From Bacteroidota bacterium (GTDB taxonomy: Bacteria > Bacteroidota > Ignavibacteria > Kapaibacteriales > UBA2268), in contig JAJRPT010000135.1 of assembly GCA_024280675.1 (NCBI GenBank), forward strand, positions 1 to 26,600: 26,600 nt of DNA, written 5' to 3'. The translations under genes were made by a program, and so were the position numbers. Position 1 is the first letter of the stretch. Each line of letters starts with the position of its first letter. The notes beneath the pieces are model-generated. The model was not told where the DNA came from. It ran no database searches and saw nothing but the letters and a program-made list of their open reading frames with translations. Positions 17,207-24,172 of this stretch are shown piece after piece.

Positions 17207-18142
17207 ATGTTACAAAAAATAATTCTCGTTTCGACCATGACTTTGGTTCTGTTTCTTTTTTCGTGTGAGGAGGAGTACGTTGCAAAAAATAATAAGGATG
17301 AAGTAGTCCTCAGCAAAATGACAACTAGTTTTTACACAGATATTGCATTAGATCCTAATAATCCTTATGATTCGAGTGGATACTACCATAATCATGCCCT
17401 TATAGAATACTATACCAATAGCAGGGCAGGACACACCTATGACTGTGTTGATAATTTTAAACTAGTTGATGGAGACAGTACCTATTTAAAGATGAATTTG
17501 TTTGAAGATGGGTTTGCGTCTGCAAAAACATATTTAACGGCAAACGGTGTATCAGCATCAGGTTTAGATTCTGCAAAAGCAGAGTTTGACGATATGATGA
17601 GTACTGTGGGGCTTACAAAGAATGTATCTGGAACACTTGTGATGAATAATATATTTGGTTACTTGTCTGATCTTGTGAGTGAGTCTAAAGATAGAAATCA
17701 TATTTCAACGACTGAATTTGACATTCTTAATCCAATCGCATTAAAGGCGGATGATTATGACAATGATGCAGTAGATTCTCTTGTCAAGCTAATAGATCTT
17801 ACTGCACTGAGTTCTTCATCTGTTCCTAATGTTTTTAGATTTGTATCAATATATAATCACTCAGTCGCCTTCTGGACAGATTTTCATGACGGCACACATT
17901 CTGATTGTAGTAGTCAAGGGACTAATGCTGATAAAACATTAAATGTTAGCAAACTCCAGATGCCATCTTGGGTAAAGACTGGTTTAATAGGCACGTCGTC
18001 TGGTTTAGCAGGCGTTGCGGCTACACCACTATCTCCAATGGGAATGGTAGGTGTGGGTGTCGCTGCTGATATGGCAGCGGACTATTTAATTGCAGTTATG
18101 TTGATGCGTGAAGAATGTGTGTGTCCACCAGGTTCTTGTTAA
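17207..18142 (+). CDS. Lipoprotein of unknown function with a Gly/Ala-rich hydrophobic C-terminus
   Basis: 311 residues; I do not recognise the family. A lipoprotein signal peptide is clear: LVLFLFSC with Cys20 as the lipidation site, followed by Glu-Glu-Glu. The central part (about 30-250) is polar, Asp/Ser/Thr/Tyr-rich, with scattered His (YYHNHALIEYY; FWTDFHDGTHSDCSS) that could bind metal, although no known motif is formed. The last 55 residues hold a Gly/Ala-rich hydrophobic stretch (about 260-300, GLAGVAATPLSPMGMVGVG) and end in a Cys-rich tail (EECVCPPGSC), an odd combination for a lipoprotein. AAAGG 7 bases before the ATG is a good ribosome site. The membrane-protein gene follows 19 bp later, so the two probably act together. 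The structured region immediately upstream may be its leader. Envelope location is inferred; function unknown. Confidence 0.7.
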   Translation: MLQKIILVSTMTLVLFLFSCEEEYVAKNNKDEVVLSKMTTSFYTDIALDPNNPYDSSGYYHNHALIEYYTNSRAGHTYDCVDNFKLVDGDSTYLKMNLFEDGFASAKTYLTANGVSASGLDSAKAEFDDMMSTVGLTKNVSGTLVMNNIFGYLSDLVSESKDRNHISTTEFDILNPIALKADDYDNDAVDSLVKLIDLTALSSSSVPNVFRFVSIYNHSVAFWTDFHDGTHSDCSSQGTNADKTLNVSKLQMPSWVKTGLIGTSSGLAGVAATPLSPMGMVGVGVAADMAADYLIAVMLMREECVCPPGSC

Positions 18143-18161
18143 ATAATTTATGAGGAATATT

Positions 18162-18611
18162 ATGCAAAAATTAAACATAGTAATGGAAACAATATTTGGC
18201 TGGCATTCAGTCGCTGGGGCTATTGTTTTAACATCAGGTTGGCTTAGAGATGAATATACAGTTAAGGGTGGTTTTTTTACTTGTATGTTTATACTGTTTA
18301 TGTCTGTTGTAGAAAGATATATTGGTAAAAACTTTCTGGACAATTATTCTGCGAGTAAGTTAGGCATTAAATATTCTCTAAAATCAAATAAGATTCTGTA
18401 CCCTGTCTCACTTCTAGCTTGTTTTGCAGTTTTTATAGCTCATTCGCTAGGTTTTGAGTCAGGCTATATTATTTTATCTCCCTTTTACAGCTATTTGCTT
18501 TGTGCTAGCTATCTGTTTATCAATGTAATAATTAAATTCTCTGAAGAATTCTGGGTCTACAAAAATGAGAAGCTGGGGAAACTAGAAAATTCACTTGAGA
18601 CTAATGCCTAA
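18162..18611 (+). CDS. Small multi-pass membrane protein of unknown function
   Basis: 149 residues from ATG 18162. GAGGA (18152-18156) lies 5 bases upstream, which favours this start over the in-frame ATG 18150 that overlaps the ribosome site. Four hydrophobic segments are visible (about 9-25 SVAGAIVLTSGW; 32-48 FFTCMFILFMSVV; 74-93 ILYPVSLLACFAVFIAHSLG; 97-120 ILSPFYSYLLCASYLFINVI), with a Lys-rich loop between the second and third and a charged C-terminal tail (KNEKLGKLEN). I recognise no family. It follows the lipoprotein gene by 19 bp and precedes a terminator, so the two form a short operon. A partner, anchor or protective role for the lipoprotein is possible but purely inferred from position. 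Confidence 0.65.
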   Translation: MQKLNIVMETIFGWHSVAGAIVLTSGWLRDEYTVKGGFFTCMFILFMSVVERYIGKNFLDNYSASKLGIKYSLKSNKILYPVSLLACFAVFIAHSLGFESGYIILSPFYSYLLCASYLFINVIIKFSEEFWVYKNEKLGKLENSLETNA

Positions 18612-18618
18612 CAACCCA

Positions 18619-18654
18619 CCAGCTCCAAGTCCAAAACTTGGGGCTGTTTTTTTT
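18619..18654 (+). terminator. Terminator after the lipoprotein/membrane-protein pair; copy 2 of a 28-bp repeat
   Basis: AGCTCCAAGT (18621-18630) pairs with ACTTGGGGCT (18636-18645), 10 bp including one G-U pair, loop CCAAA, followed by G and eight T (18647-18654). It sits 8 bp after the membrane-protein stop codon. Bases 18619-18646 match 16599-16626 at 26 of 28 positions. Confidence 0.88.
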
Positions 18655-18660
18655 AAACAT

Positions 18661-19263
18661 TCAAAAAATAAATGCCGGCCGGTGATCCTTCCAAAGCTCA
18701 CGAATCTCGGGCGGTGGGCCAAGGAACTTGTCGGTGAAGCGGTCGAGTTCGTCCTTAGTCTCGGCAGAAAGCAACTCGGAGGCGGTCAGTATTGCTTCTT
18801 CGGAAATCATGTATGGCATCAGTGAGAAAAGCATTCGCTTGCCTTCGCAATGGGCATAGATTTGGTATTCGTCCAGTTCGTCCTTATTCTTGCCTGTCAT
18901 AACGCAATAGGATGTCCAGTCGGAGGTTGAGTAATTGTCGTTCTTTGTGAGTGTTGCCCACCGGCCGTAGAGATCTGTCCCAGCAGAAAAAAACTCAGCA
19001 ACCTTGGCGAGCGAATCACGTGAGAGTTTCTCCTTCATTTTGCCAGCACACTCGACACAAATCGCATACTCGAAAATCGTGTCAGATGATTCTAGGTTTT
19101 GATAATTCCTAATTGCCTTCTCCACAAAATATTGTACCATCGGGTCAAGCAAATATTGGTTACACATCACACAATGGTCAAAAGCATGACCACTCACAGT
19201 TGAGTGAAAATCAGTTGGGATTTCGCAGGACTTTGGATTTATAAAGGGCTGAAGCAGATTCAT
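18661..19263 (-). CDS. Uncharacterised protein with two CxxC motifs
   Basis: 200 residues, complete from ATG 19263; family not recognised. Two CxxC pairs near the N-terminus (DHCVMCNQYLLD at about 30-41; YAICVECAGKM at about 67-77) look like a zinc-binding site made from two knuckles. No signal peptide or membrane segment is seen, so a cytoplasmic protein is likely. The rest is acidic and helical, with conserved-looking aromatic segments (DWTSYCVMTGKNKDEL; LMPYMISEEAIL) and a Pro-rich end (GPPPEIRELWKDHRP). Its base composition differs from the neighbours: a hand count of 18661-18780 gives 65 of 120 G+C (54%), against roughly 40% around it. It is monocistronic, convergent with the lipoprotein module and divergent from the transporter. 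Function unknown. Confidence 0.78.
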   Translation of the reverse strand: MNLLQPFINPKSCEIPTDFHSTVSGHAFDHCVMCNQYLLDPMVQYFVEKAIRNYQNLESSDTIFEYAICVECAGKMKEKLSRDSLAKVAEFFSAGTDLYGRWATLTKNDNYSTSDWTSYCVMTGKNKDELDEYQIYAHCEGKRMLFSLMPYMISEEAILTASELLSAETKDELDRFTDKFLGPPPEIRELWKDHRPAFIF

Positions 19264-19450
19264 GTTGGAATGACCAAATAGTTTTTTCTAATTCCAAATA
19301 TACCACTAATTCTGTGCCACAATTAACATGCTGTTAATTAATTAATTTGCTTTTCATTGATATAGACTAGCAGTAAGTAAAATTATTTTTATATCTTGGG
19401 AATTGAGATTAAAGAATAATAAAATATTAATAATTTTTTAAGGGGATTAT

Positions 19451-21016
19451 ATGAGCGATCATAAGCAACCACAAGGGTTGATGATGCTTTTCTTTGCTGA
19501 GATGTGGGAACGATTTAGTTTCTACGGAATGCGAGCTTTGCTGACACTTTATTTAACACTAGAATTGTTCAAGGACATGCAGGATCCGGCAAAGTCAGAG
19601 CATGCTTTCGGAATATATGCAGCCTATGGAGCACTGGTTTATGCCACTCCATACATTGGTGGAATCATTGCAGATAAAATCATTGGTTTCAAACGTGCTA
19701 CCATGCTTGGAGCTGTTCTCATGGCGATCGGTCACTTTACCATGGCTATTGAAAACGAACCTTTTTTATACATCTCATTAGCATTTTTAATTGCTGGTAA
19801 TGGCATGTTCAAGCCAAATATTTCATCGATGGTTGGTGGATTGTACAAGGACAAAGACGACCCTCGCCGTGACGCAGGGTTTACAATATTTTATATGGGA
19901 ATTAATTTAGGTGCATTGCTTTCTCCTCTTGCTTGTGGTTTTATAGGAGAAACTTATGGCTGGTCTTATGGCTTTGGTCTGGCAGGCATTGGAATGCTGG
20001 CGGGACTGATAACATTCCAAAGAGGGCAAGGAGTACTCGGCAAGAATGGCGATCCAACAGATTTGGAGAAAATTCAAAAACCTATGTTTGCTGGGCTAAG
20101 TCAAGAAAAGATGGTCTACATAGGTTCTTTTCTCTCGGTTGCTATATTCGCATTTCTAATTCAATACTATCATATCGTTAAGGCTGGGATTCCATTTTTT
20201 GCTGGCGGTGTAATGCTTGTATTATTTGTACAATCATTTCTTCTCGGTAGCAAGGAAGCAAAACATAAGATCTGGGTAATTTTAATACTCCTTGTGTTTA
20301 CTACATTTTTCTGGGCATTCTTCGAACAAGCAGGCTCGTCAATGACCTTGTTTACCAATGAAGTAATTGACAGAACCGTATTTGGATGGGAAATTCCTAC
20401 ATCACTATTCCAATCAGTTAATGCTGCCTTTATTGTAATATTTGCTTCCTCATTTTCTGCCATGTGGATGGCACTAGCCGATAGAGGAAAAGAACCTCGC
20501 ACTGCCATCAAAATGGCAATTGGTCTTGCACTCCTTGGTGCTGGTTTCTTGATTATGTCTTGGGGTGGTGCTAACTCACTCTTTATTGTTGGTGACAAGG
20601 TCATGGTACCATTGATGTTTATTATCCTGGGATACTTGCTACATACCTTTGGTGAGTTGTGCCTGTCTCCTGTTGGCTTGTCAATGGTAACTAAACTCGC
20701 TCCTAAACACATGATGGCTAATGTATTTGGGGCATGGTTTCTTTCATCGGCCTTGGGACATGTATTTGCCGGGATTATTGCAACAATGACAAAGGCAGTG
20801 GACACAAGTTTGGAGGCTGGGCAGAATGCAATTAATCATGGGCTAATCAAAGCATCAGAGCTTTCGCAGAAGTCACCAGAAGTCATTTCTGCAATGGATA
20901 ATCTTGCTGGATATGTTGATGTGTTTTGGCAGATAGGTATTTTTGCCGTTGGCCTAGGAGTTTTGCTTCTAATGCTTAGCCCAATCATCAAAAAATGGAT
21001 GCACGGTATTCATTAA
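19451..21016 (+). CDS. POT/PTR2-family proton-dependent oligopeptide transporter
   Basis: 521 residues, typical for bacterial POT proteins, with about 14 hydrophobic segments. The family motif ExxERFxxYG is present as EMWERFSFYG (Glu17, Glu20, Arg21), used in proton coupling. Further hallmarks are ADKIIGFKRATMLGAVLMAI, GNGMFKPNISSMVG, and FGELCLSPVGLSMVTKLAP in the C-terminal half. These are inner-membrane major-facilitator proteins that import di- and tripeptides with protons. AAGGGG lies 6 bases before the ATG, one of the strongest ribosome sites in the window. It is transcribed alone and closed by a strong terminator at 21070. It would suit a host that secretes proteases such as the M43 enzyme, but that link is only inferred. 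Confidence 0.95.
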   Translation: MSDHKQPQGLMMLFFAEMWERFSFYGMRALLTLYLTLELFKDMQDPAKSEHAFGIYAAYGALVYATPYIGGIIADKIIGFKRATMLGAVLMAIGHFTMAIENEPFLYISLAFLIAGNGMFKPNISSMVGGLYKDKDDPRRDAGFTIFYMGINLGALLSPLACGFIGETYGWSYGFGLAGIGMLAGLITFQRGQGVLGKNGDPTDLEKIQKPMFAGLSQEKMVYIGSFLSVAIFAFLIQYYHIVKAGIPFFAGGVMLVLFVQSFLLGSKEAKHKIWVILILLVFTTFFWAFFEQAGSSMTLFTNEVIDRTVFGWEIPTSLFQSVNAAFIVIFASSFSAMWMALADRGKEPRTAIKMAIGLALLGAGFLIMSWGGANSLFIVGDKVMVPLMFIILGYLLHTFGELCLSPVGLSMVTKLAPKHMMANVFGAWFLSSALGHVFAGIIATMTKAVDTSLEAGQNAINHGLIKASELSQKSPEVISAMDNLAGYVDVFWQIGIFAVGLGVLLLMLSPIIKKWMHGIH

Positions 21017-21069
21017 AAAACTAGTCTCTTCTTAAAGTGAGACGAGTTAATAATATGTACTGAAATCTT

Positions 21070-21111
21070 GAGAACACTTGTTAAGGCAACTACAAGTGTT
21101 CTCTTTTTTTT
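21070..21111 (+). terminator. Strong Rho-independent terminator after the peptide transporter
   Basis: GAGAACACTTG (21070-21080) pairs perfectly (11 bp) with CAAGTGTTCTC (21093-21103), followed by eight T (21104-21111). A second small hairpin without a T-run (GTCTC 21024-21028 with GAGAC 21039-21043) lies between it and the stop codon. Confidence 0.93.
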
Positions 21112-21185
21112 ATTAGTAAACATAATTATTTCTCCAAAGCCTTCCCCCCGCACATTTAGACCAGATTGATATGTTGGCTATTTAG

Positions 21186-21356
21186 TCAATTTTTTAATAA
21201 TCGACTTTGCAAGATTTTCGTTAATCTCTCTCTATGCCGAGGAATTGGCTGAGACACACCTGATTCTATATTTTTATACCAGTCATGATTGCCACCATGC
21301 CGAATAAAAATACAATCGTTCTTTTCAAGAAATTTAATTAAATCTCTTCTTTTCAT
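21186..21356 (-). CDS. hicA: HicA-type toxin (mRNA interferase)
   Basis: 56 residues, read directly from the minus strand: MKRRDLIKFLEKNDCIF, then IRHGGNHDWYKN and PIPRHRERLTKILQ. This is the small HicA fold; His24 in the GGNHD segment sits where the catalytic His of HicA toxins lies. HicA cleaves mRNA and tmRNA independently of codon position. Its ATG overlaps the stop of the upstream hicB-like gene (ATGA at 21356-21353), giving antitoxin-first order and translational coupling. The gene is short enough to be missed by length-filtered gene calling. Confidence 0.88.
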   Translation of the reverse strand: MKRRDLIKFLEKNDCIFIRHGGNHDWYKNIESGVSQPIPRHRERLTKILQSRLLKN

Positions 21357-21544
21357 TCTAATTCCAAAATAGCAATTTTTCTTAGCCCATCAATCTTTTC
21401 TTCATTAATATCTTTTAAAATGTCTATGATGTTTGCTTTTAATTCATCAAAAGATTCACCTTGAGTTTCGTACTCAGGGTAATCATTAAGGTAGCCAAGC
21501 CACCACTTGCCATCTTGCCAATATGTAATTTTTACTTCTTTCAT
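21353..21544 (-). CDS. hicB: HicB-type antitoxin, short form
   Basis: 63 residues from ATG 21544. The frame is open further upstream to 21658, but the HicB fold begins at MKEVKITYWQDGKWWLGYL, so the internal start is chosen. The pattern xxGxWxGYLxDYPExxTQGxSxDELxxN is typical of the partial RNase H fold of HicB antitoxins, which bind and block HicA. The C-terminal DNA-binding domain (helix-turn-helix or ribbon-helix-helix) of longer HicB proteins is absent: only ILELE remains after the fold. Autoregulation of the operon by HicB alone is therefore doubtful. It overlaps hicA by 4 bp. The pair lies 117 bp downstream of nuoC on the same strand. Confidence 0.85.
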   Translation of the reverse strand: MKEVKITYWQDGKWWLGYLNDYPEYETQGESFDELKANIIDILKDINEEKIDGLRKIAILELE

Positions 21545-21661
21545 AATGAAATTAACGCTGTAAATTGAGAAATATTGTATAGAAATAAATCCCTGACTAA
21601 ACAAAATAACCAGAGCTTTCATTAATTCAAATGCCACAATGTGGCTCCCCTCCCACACACA

Positions 21662-22213
21662 CTAGGTCGGGTCGCCATATTTTTCTGGGTAAGAAGGCAA
21701 AGGAAGTGAATCTGGTATTCCACCAAGTGGGAAATCTTTGCGTAAAGGATAGAGTGGCTCGCCAGAATCTGGGTCGGTAAAGTCCTCTGGCATATAAAAT
21801 CTTCTCATATCTGGATGGGACGTAAATTTTATGCCATACATGTCGTAAGTCTCTCTTTCATACCAATTTACACTCTCCCAAAGACTTGTCAAAGAGGGGC
21901 AAGTGCAATCACTTTCCGGCACATAGACCTTGAGCCGAAGTCTGTGGTTGTGAGTGAGTGAATAAAGGAAATAAATGACACAGAAGCGTTCTTTTCCCTC
22001 ATCACTCCGAGCCCAATCAATGGCTGTCACATCAAGGGCTTGCTCGAATTTTGTGTTTGGATGATTCTTTAATTTTGTTGCCACCTTAACTAAATCATCT
22101 CTTGAAACAGTAGCAGTTAGTTGCTCGTCATAAATTTCGGTAGCAATCAAGTCCGAACCGATTATCTCTAATATAGCATCACGGTTATTTATCGAGTTTT
22201 GAGTTTCTGACAT
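21662..22213 (-). CDS. nuoC: NADH-quinone oxidoreductase subunit C (30-kDa subunit)
   Basis: 183 residues. The respiratory-chain 30-kDa signature is clear: WYERETYDMYGIKF followed by HPDMRRFYMPEDF. The C-terminus (YPLRKDFPLGG, ending SYPEKYGDPT) is typical of NuoC. It is part of the peripheral arm of complex I, next to NuoD and NuoB, facing the cytoplasm. The N-terminal half is the usual mixed alpha/beta domain. It is not fused to NuoD. What is odd is the setting: no other nuo gene is in the window, and it stands 43 bp after a TPR protein gene at the end of an ABC-F/trmH/TPR gene row. Whether the rest of complex I is encoded elsewhere cannot be seen. Confidence 0.94.
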   Translation of the reverse strand: MSETQNSINNRDAILEIIGSDLIATEIYDEQLTATVSRDDLVKVATKLKNHPNTKFEQALDVTAIDWARSDEGKERFCVIYFLYSLTHNHRLRLKVYVPESDCTCPSLTSLWESVNWYERETYDMYGIKFTSHPDMRRFYMPEDFTDPDSGEPLYPLRKDFPLGGIPDSLPLPSYPEKYGDPT

Positions 22214-22256
22214 TTTTTTCCCTTAAAAATATTTTTCCTAGCAAAGATATGAAATA

Positions 22257-23558
22257 TTATTTAATTTTAATACTCTCAACAGATTTGTCAAATATTTCTC
22301 TATAATATTCAAATTGATTATTTGGTGATTCAAAATAAGCATAATAGAGAACTCCTTCCTTTGCCGCCACAAATTCATAAGTCCTATACACCACATCGCC
22401 CTGGTTTTGTTGGCGGACAGTCTCGTAGAGCTTGGTTGAATATTCGCCCATTTGCCTGATTACTTGCTTACTAACTTGGTAATTGGCATATTGTTCTGTA
22501 TTCTTGGCATTTGACCCGCTCCAGAAATCCAGCAACTCACCGGGGTTTGATTTGCCATACTTATCCTTCATATCTTTATGAAGTGAAATGACAACGGATG
22601 CAGAAATTTCATACTTGGGTGAATCATACGGAACTACCGAGATTTTTAATTCTTCAAAGTCTTTGTTTTCATTACCAGCTTTATTCACTATCCAATCAGC
22701 TGGCAAATCAAGAGAAATTAATTTATTCTTTGACCAGAATCTTTTGTATTTAATTTCATTATGCGGGGTGAATCTGAAGCCTGCTATTTCTGAAAGTTTA
22801 TCACGATCTTTTCTGGCTTTACCTTTCTGCCCAAGTGCGTCGTATGACACGGCTCTATTGTTTATAGCCTCGTGATATTTTGGATTCATTTCTATTGCTT
22901 TTGTGTAATTTCCCACTGCATTTCTATAATCGCCCATCGAGTAGTAAAGGTTTCCTATCTCGTAATGGATTGTTGGGTTTTTCATTCCTTTTGCAACGGC
23001 CGATTTGTAATCAATTAAAGCAGCATCTGGATTGCCTTGAATTGCAAAAACATTCCCTCTCAAAAAAAGAGAAGATGGATTACTTGGGTCAATTTTAATT
23101 GCATAATCAAAATCGCCCATAGCTAAATCTATTTTATCTTGAGACAAAAAGGCAGAACCACGGTTGATGTATGCTTCTGCAAAATTGGGATCAATCATTA
23201 TTGCTCTATCAAAATCCAGAAGTGACAAATCAAGTTCCTCGTTGTAAGAATAAGCTAAGCCTCGAGCGTTGAACACATCGGCAAAGGTCTTATCTAGTTG
23301 AATAGATTTTGTAAGTGTTTCTATTGCCTCGCCGATATCTTGTTGTATGAGGTGCGACATTCCAATCTGATACCAAGCCTTGGCATTATTTGGATTTTGC
23401 TCGACAACTTTTCTGAACTGCTGAATTGATTGGGTATATTCGCCCTTATCATAATGAATCATGCCATGCTTGAAGTATTCATTCTCACTAGCATTACCCT
23501 TGTTCATCAAGACAACACATACAGAAAATACTATAACTAGAAATTTTAAAATACTCAT
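22257..23558 (-). CDS. Exported TPR-repeat protein with C-terminal PsbP-like domain
   Basis: 433 residues from ATG 23558, chosen because ATGA overlaps the stop of the methyltransferase gene by 4 bp; ATG 23570, four codons upstream, is the alternative. A signal peptide (SILKFLVIVFSVCVVLM, ending GNAS) is followed by about seven tetratricopeptide repeats from about residue 25 to 250 (e.g. AKAWYQIGMSHLIQQ; AEAYINRGSAFLSQ; HYEIGNLYYSMGDY). The last about 165 residues form a separate alpha/beta domain (ISLDLPADWIVN; YYAYFESPNNQFEYYREIFD) resembling the PsbP/Mog1-type fold seen at the end of other bacterial secreted proteins; this is a pattern-based guess. The inferred location is periplasm or outer surface, as a protein-protein scaffold. 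Specific function unknown. Confidence 0.85.
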   Translation of the reverse strand: MSILKFLVIVFSVCVVLMNKGNASENEYFKHGMIHYDKGEYTQSIQQFRKVVEQNPNNAKAWYQIGMSHLIQQDIGEAIETLTKSIQLDKTFADVFNARGLAYSYNEELDLSLLDFDRAIMIDPNFAEAYINRGSAFLSQDKIDLAMGDFDYAIKIDPSNPSSLFLRGNVFAIQGNPDAALIDYKSAVAKGMKNPTIHYEIGNLYYSMGDYRNAVGNYTKAIEMNPKYHEAINNRAVSYDALGQKGKARKDRDKLSEIAGFRFTPHNEIKYKRFWSKNKLISLDLPADWIVNKAGNENKDFEELKISVVPYDSPKYEISASVVISLHKDMKDKYGKSNPGELLDFWSGSNAKNTEQYANYQVSKQVIRQMGEYSTKLYETVRQQNQGDVVYRTYEFVAAKEGVLYYAYFESPNNQFEYYREIFDKSVESIKIK

Positions 23559-24160
23559 TTGCTTAACCATTTATTTAAAATATTATCAAATTCTTTTTCT
23601 GAGAAATTATTGTTTTCATACATCCCAGCTAACTTTCTTTGTCTGTATGCCTCGTACACACTCACTGCCACAGCCACAGAAATATTGAGCGACTCAATCA
23701 TTCCAACTTGCGGAACAAGGAAATTCTCATCTGCATAATCTCTTGCCTCATCGCTTACCCCATTGTGTTCATTCCCAAAAACAAGTGCCACCGGTTCTGT
23801 CAAATCCAAATCATAGAGCGACACAGACTCAGACGATAAATGGGTGGTATATATTTTCTTTCCTTCTTTTCTCAATGATTCAAAACATTCCCTCACAGAA
23901 GTGTGATGATAGCTTTCCAACCATTTCACCGCACTTGCCGATGATTTCTTGCCCAACTTTGGCATCACATTCCCGCTGTGATACAATAGATTAACACCAA
24001 AAATACCCGTTGCGTCACAGGAACGAAGTGCAGCAGACAAATTATGACCGTCAAAAAGATTTTCTAGAACTACGGTTAAGTCCTTGCTGCGACTTGAAAG
24101 CACCGAAGATAACTTCTCCACCCTTTCGCTTGATTTTATTTTTGTATAGTCAATATTCAT
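23555..24160 (-). CDS. trmH: SpoU/TrmH-family RNA 2'-O-methyltransferase
   Basis: 201 residues. All three SPOUT motifs are visible: motif 1 GHNLSAALRSCDATGI (Asn40, Arg46), motif 2 ALVFGNEHNGVS (Asn130, Glu131, Gly134) and motif 3 VPQVGMIESLNISVA (Ser157, Leu158, Asn159), which form the knotted SAM-binding site. The family transfers methyl from SAM to a ribose 2'-OH; similarity of the motifs to TrmH points to Gm18 of tRNA, but a different tRNA or rRNA target cannot be excluded. It is slightly shorter than E. coli TrmH and the C-terminal extension is brief. It lies 12 bp after the ABC-F gene and overlaps the TPR gene by 4 bp, so it is within one operon. Confidence 0.9.
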   Translation of the reverse strand: MNIDYTKIKSSERVEKLSSVLSSRSKDLTVVLENLFDGHNLSAALRSCDATGIFGVNLLYHSGNVMPKLGKKSSASAVKWLESYHHTSVRECFESLRKEGKKIYTTHLSSESVSLYDLDLTEPVALVFGNEHNGVSDEARDYADENFLVPQVGMIESLNISVAVAVSVYEAYRQRKLAGMYENNNFSEKEFDNILNKWLSK

Positions 24161-24172
24161 AAAAAAAATAAA

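Noticed and set aside
21545..21658. Longer N-terminus for the HicB-type antitoxin
   Set aside because: The extra 38 residues are hydrophobic and unlike HicB, whose fold starts at the ATG at 21544.
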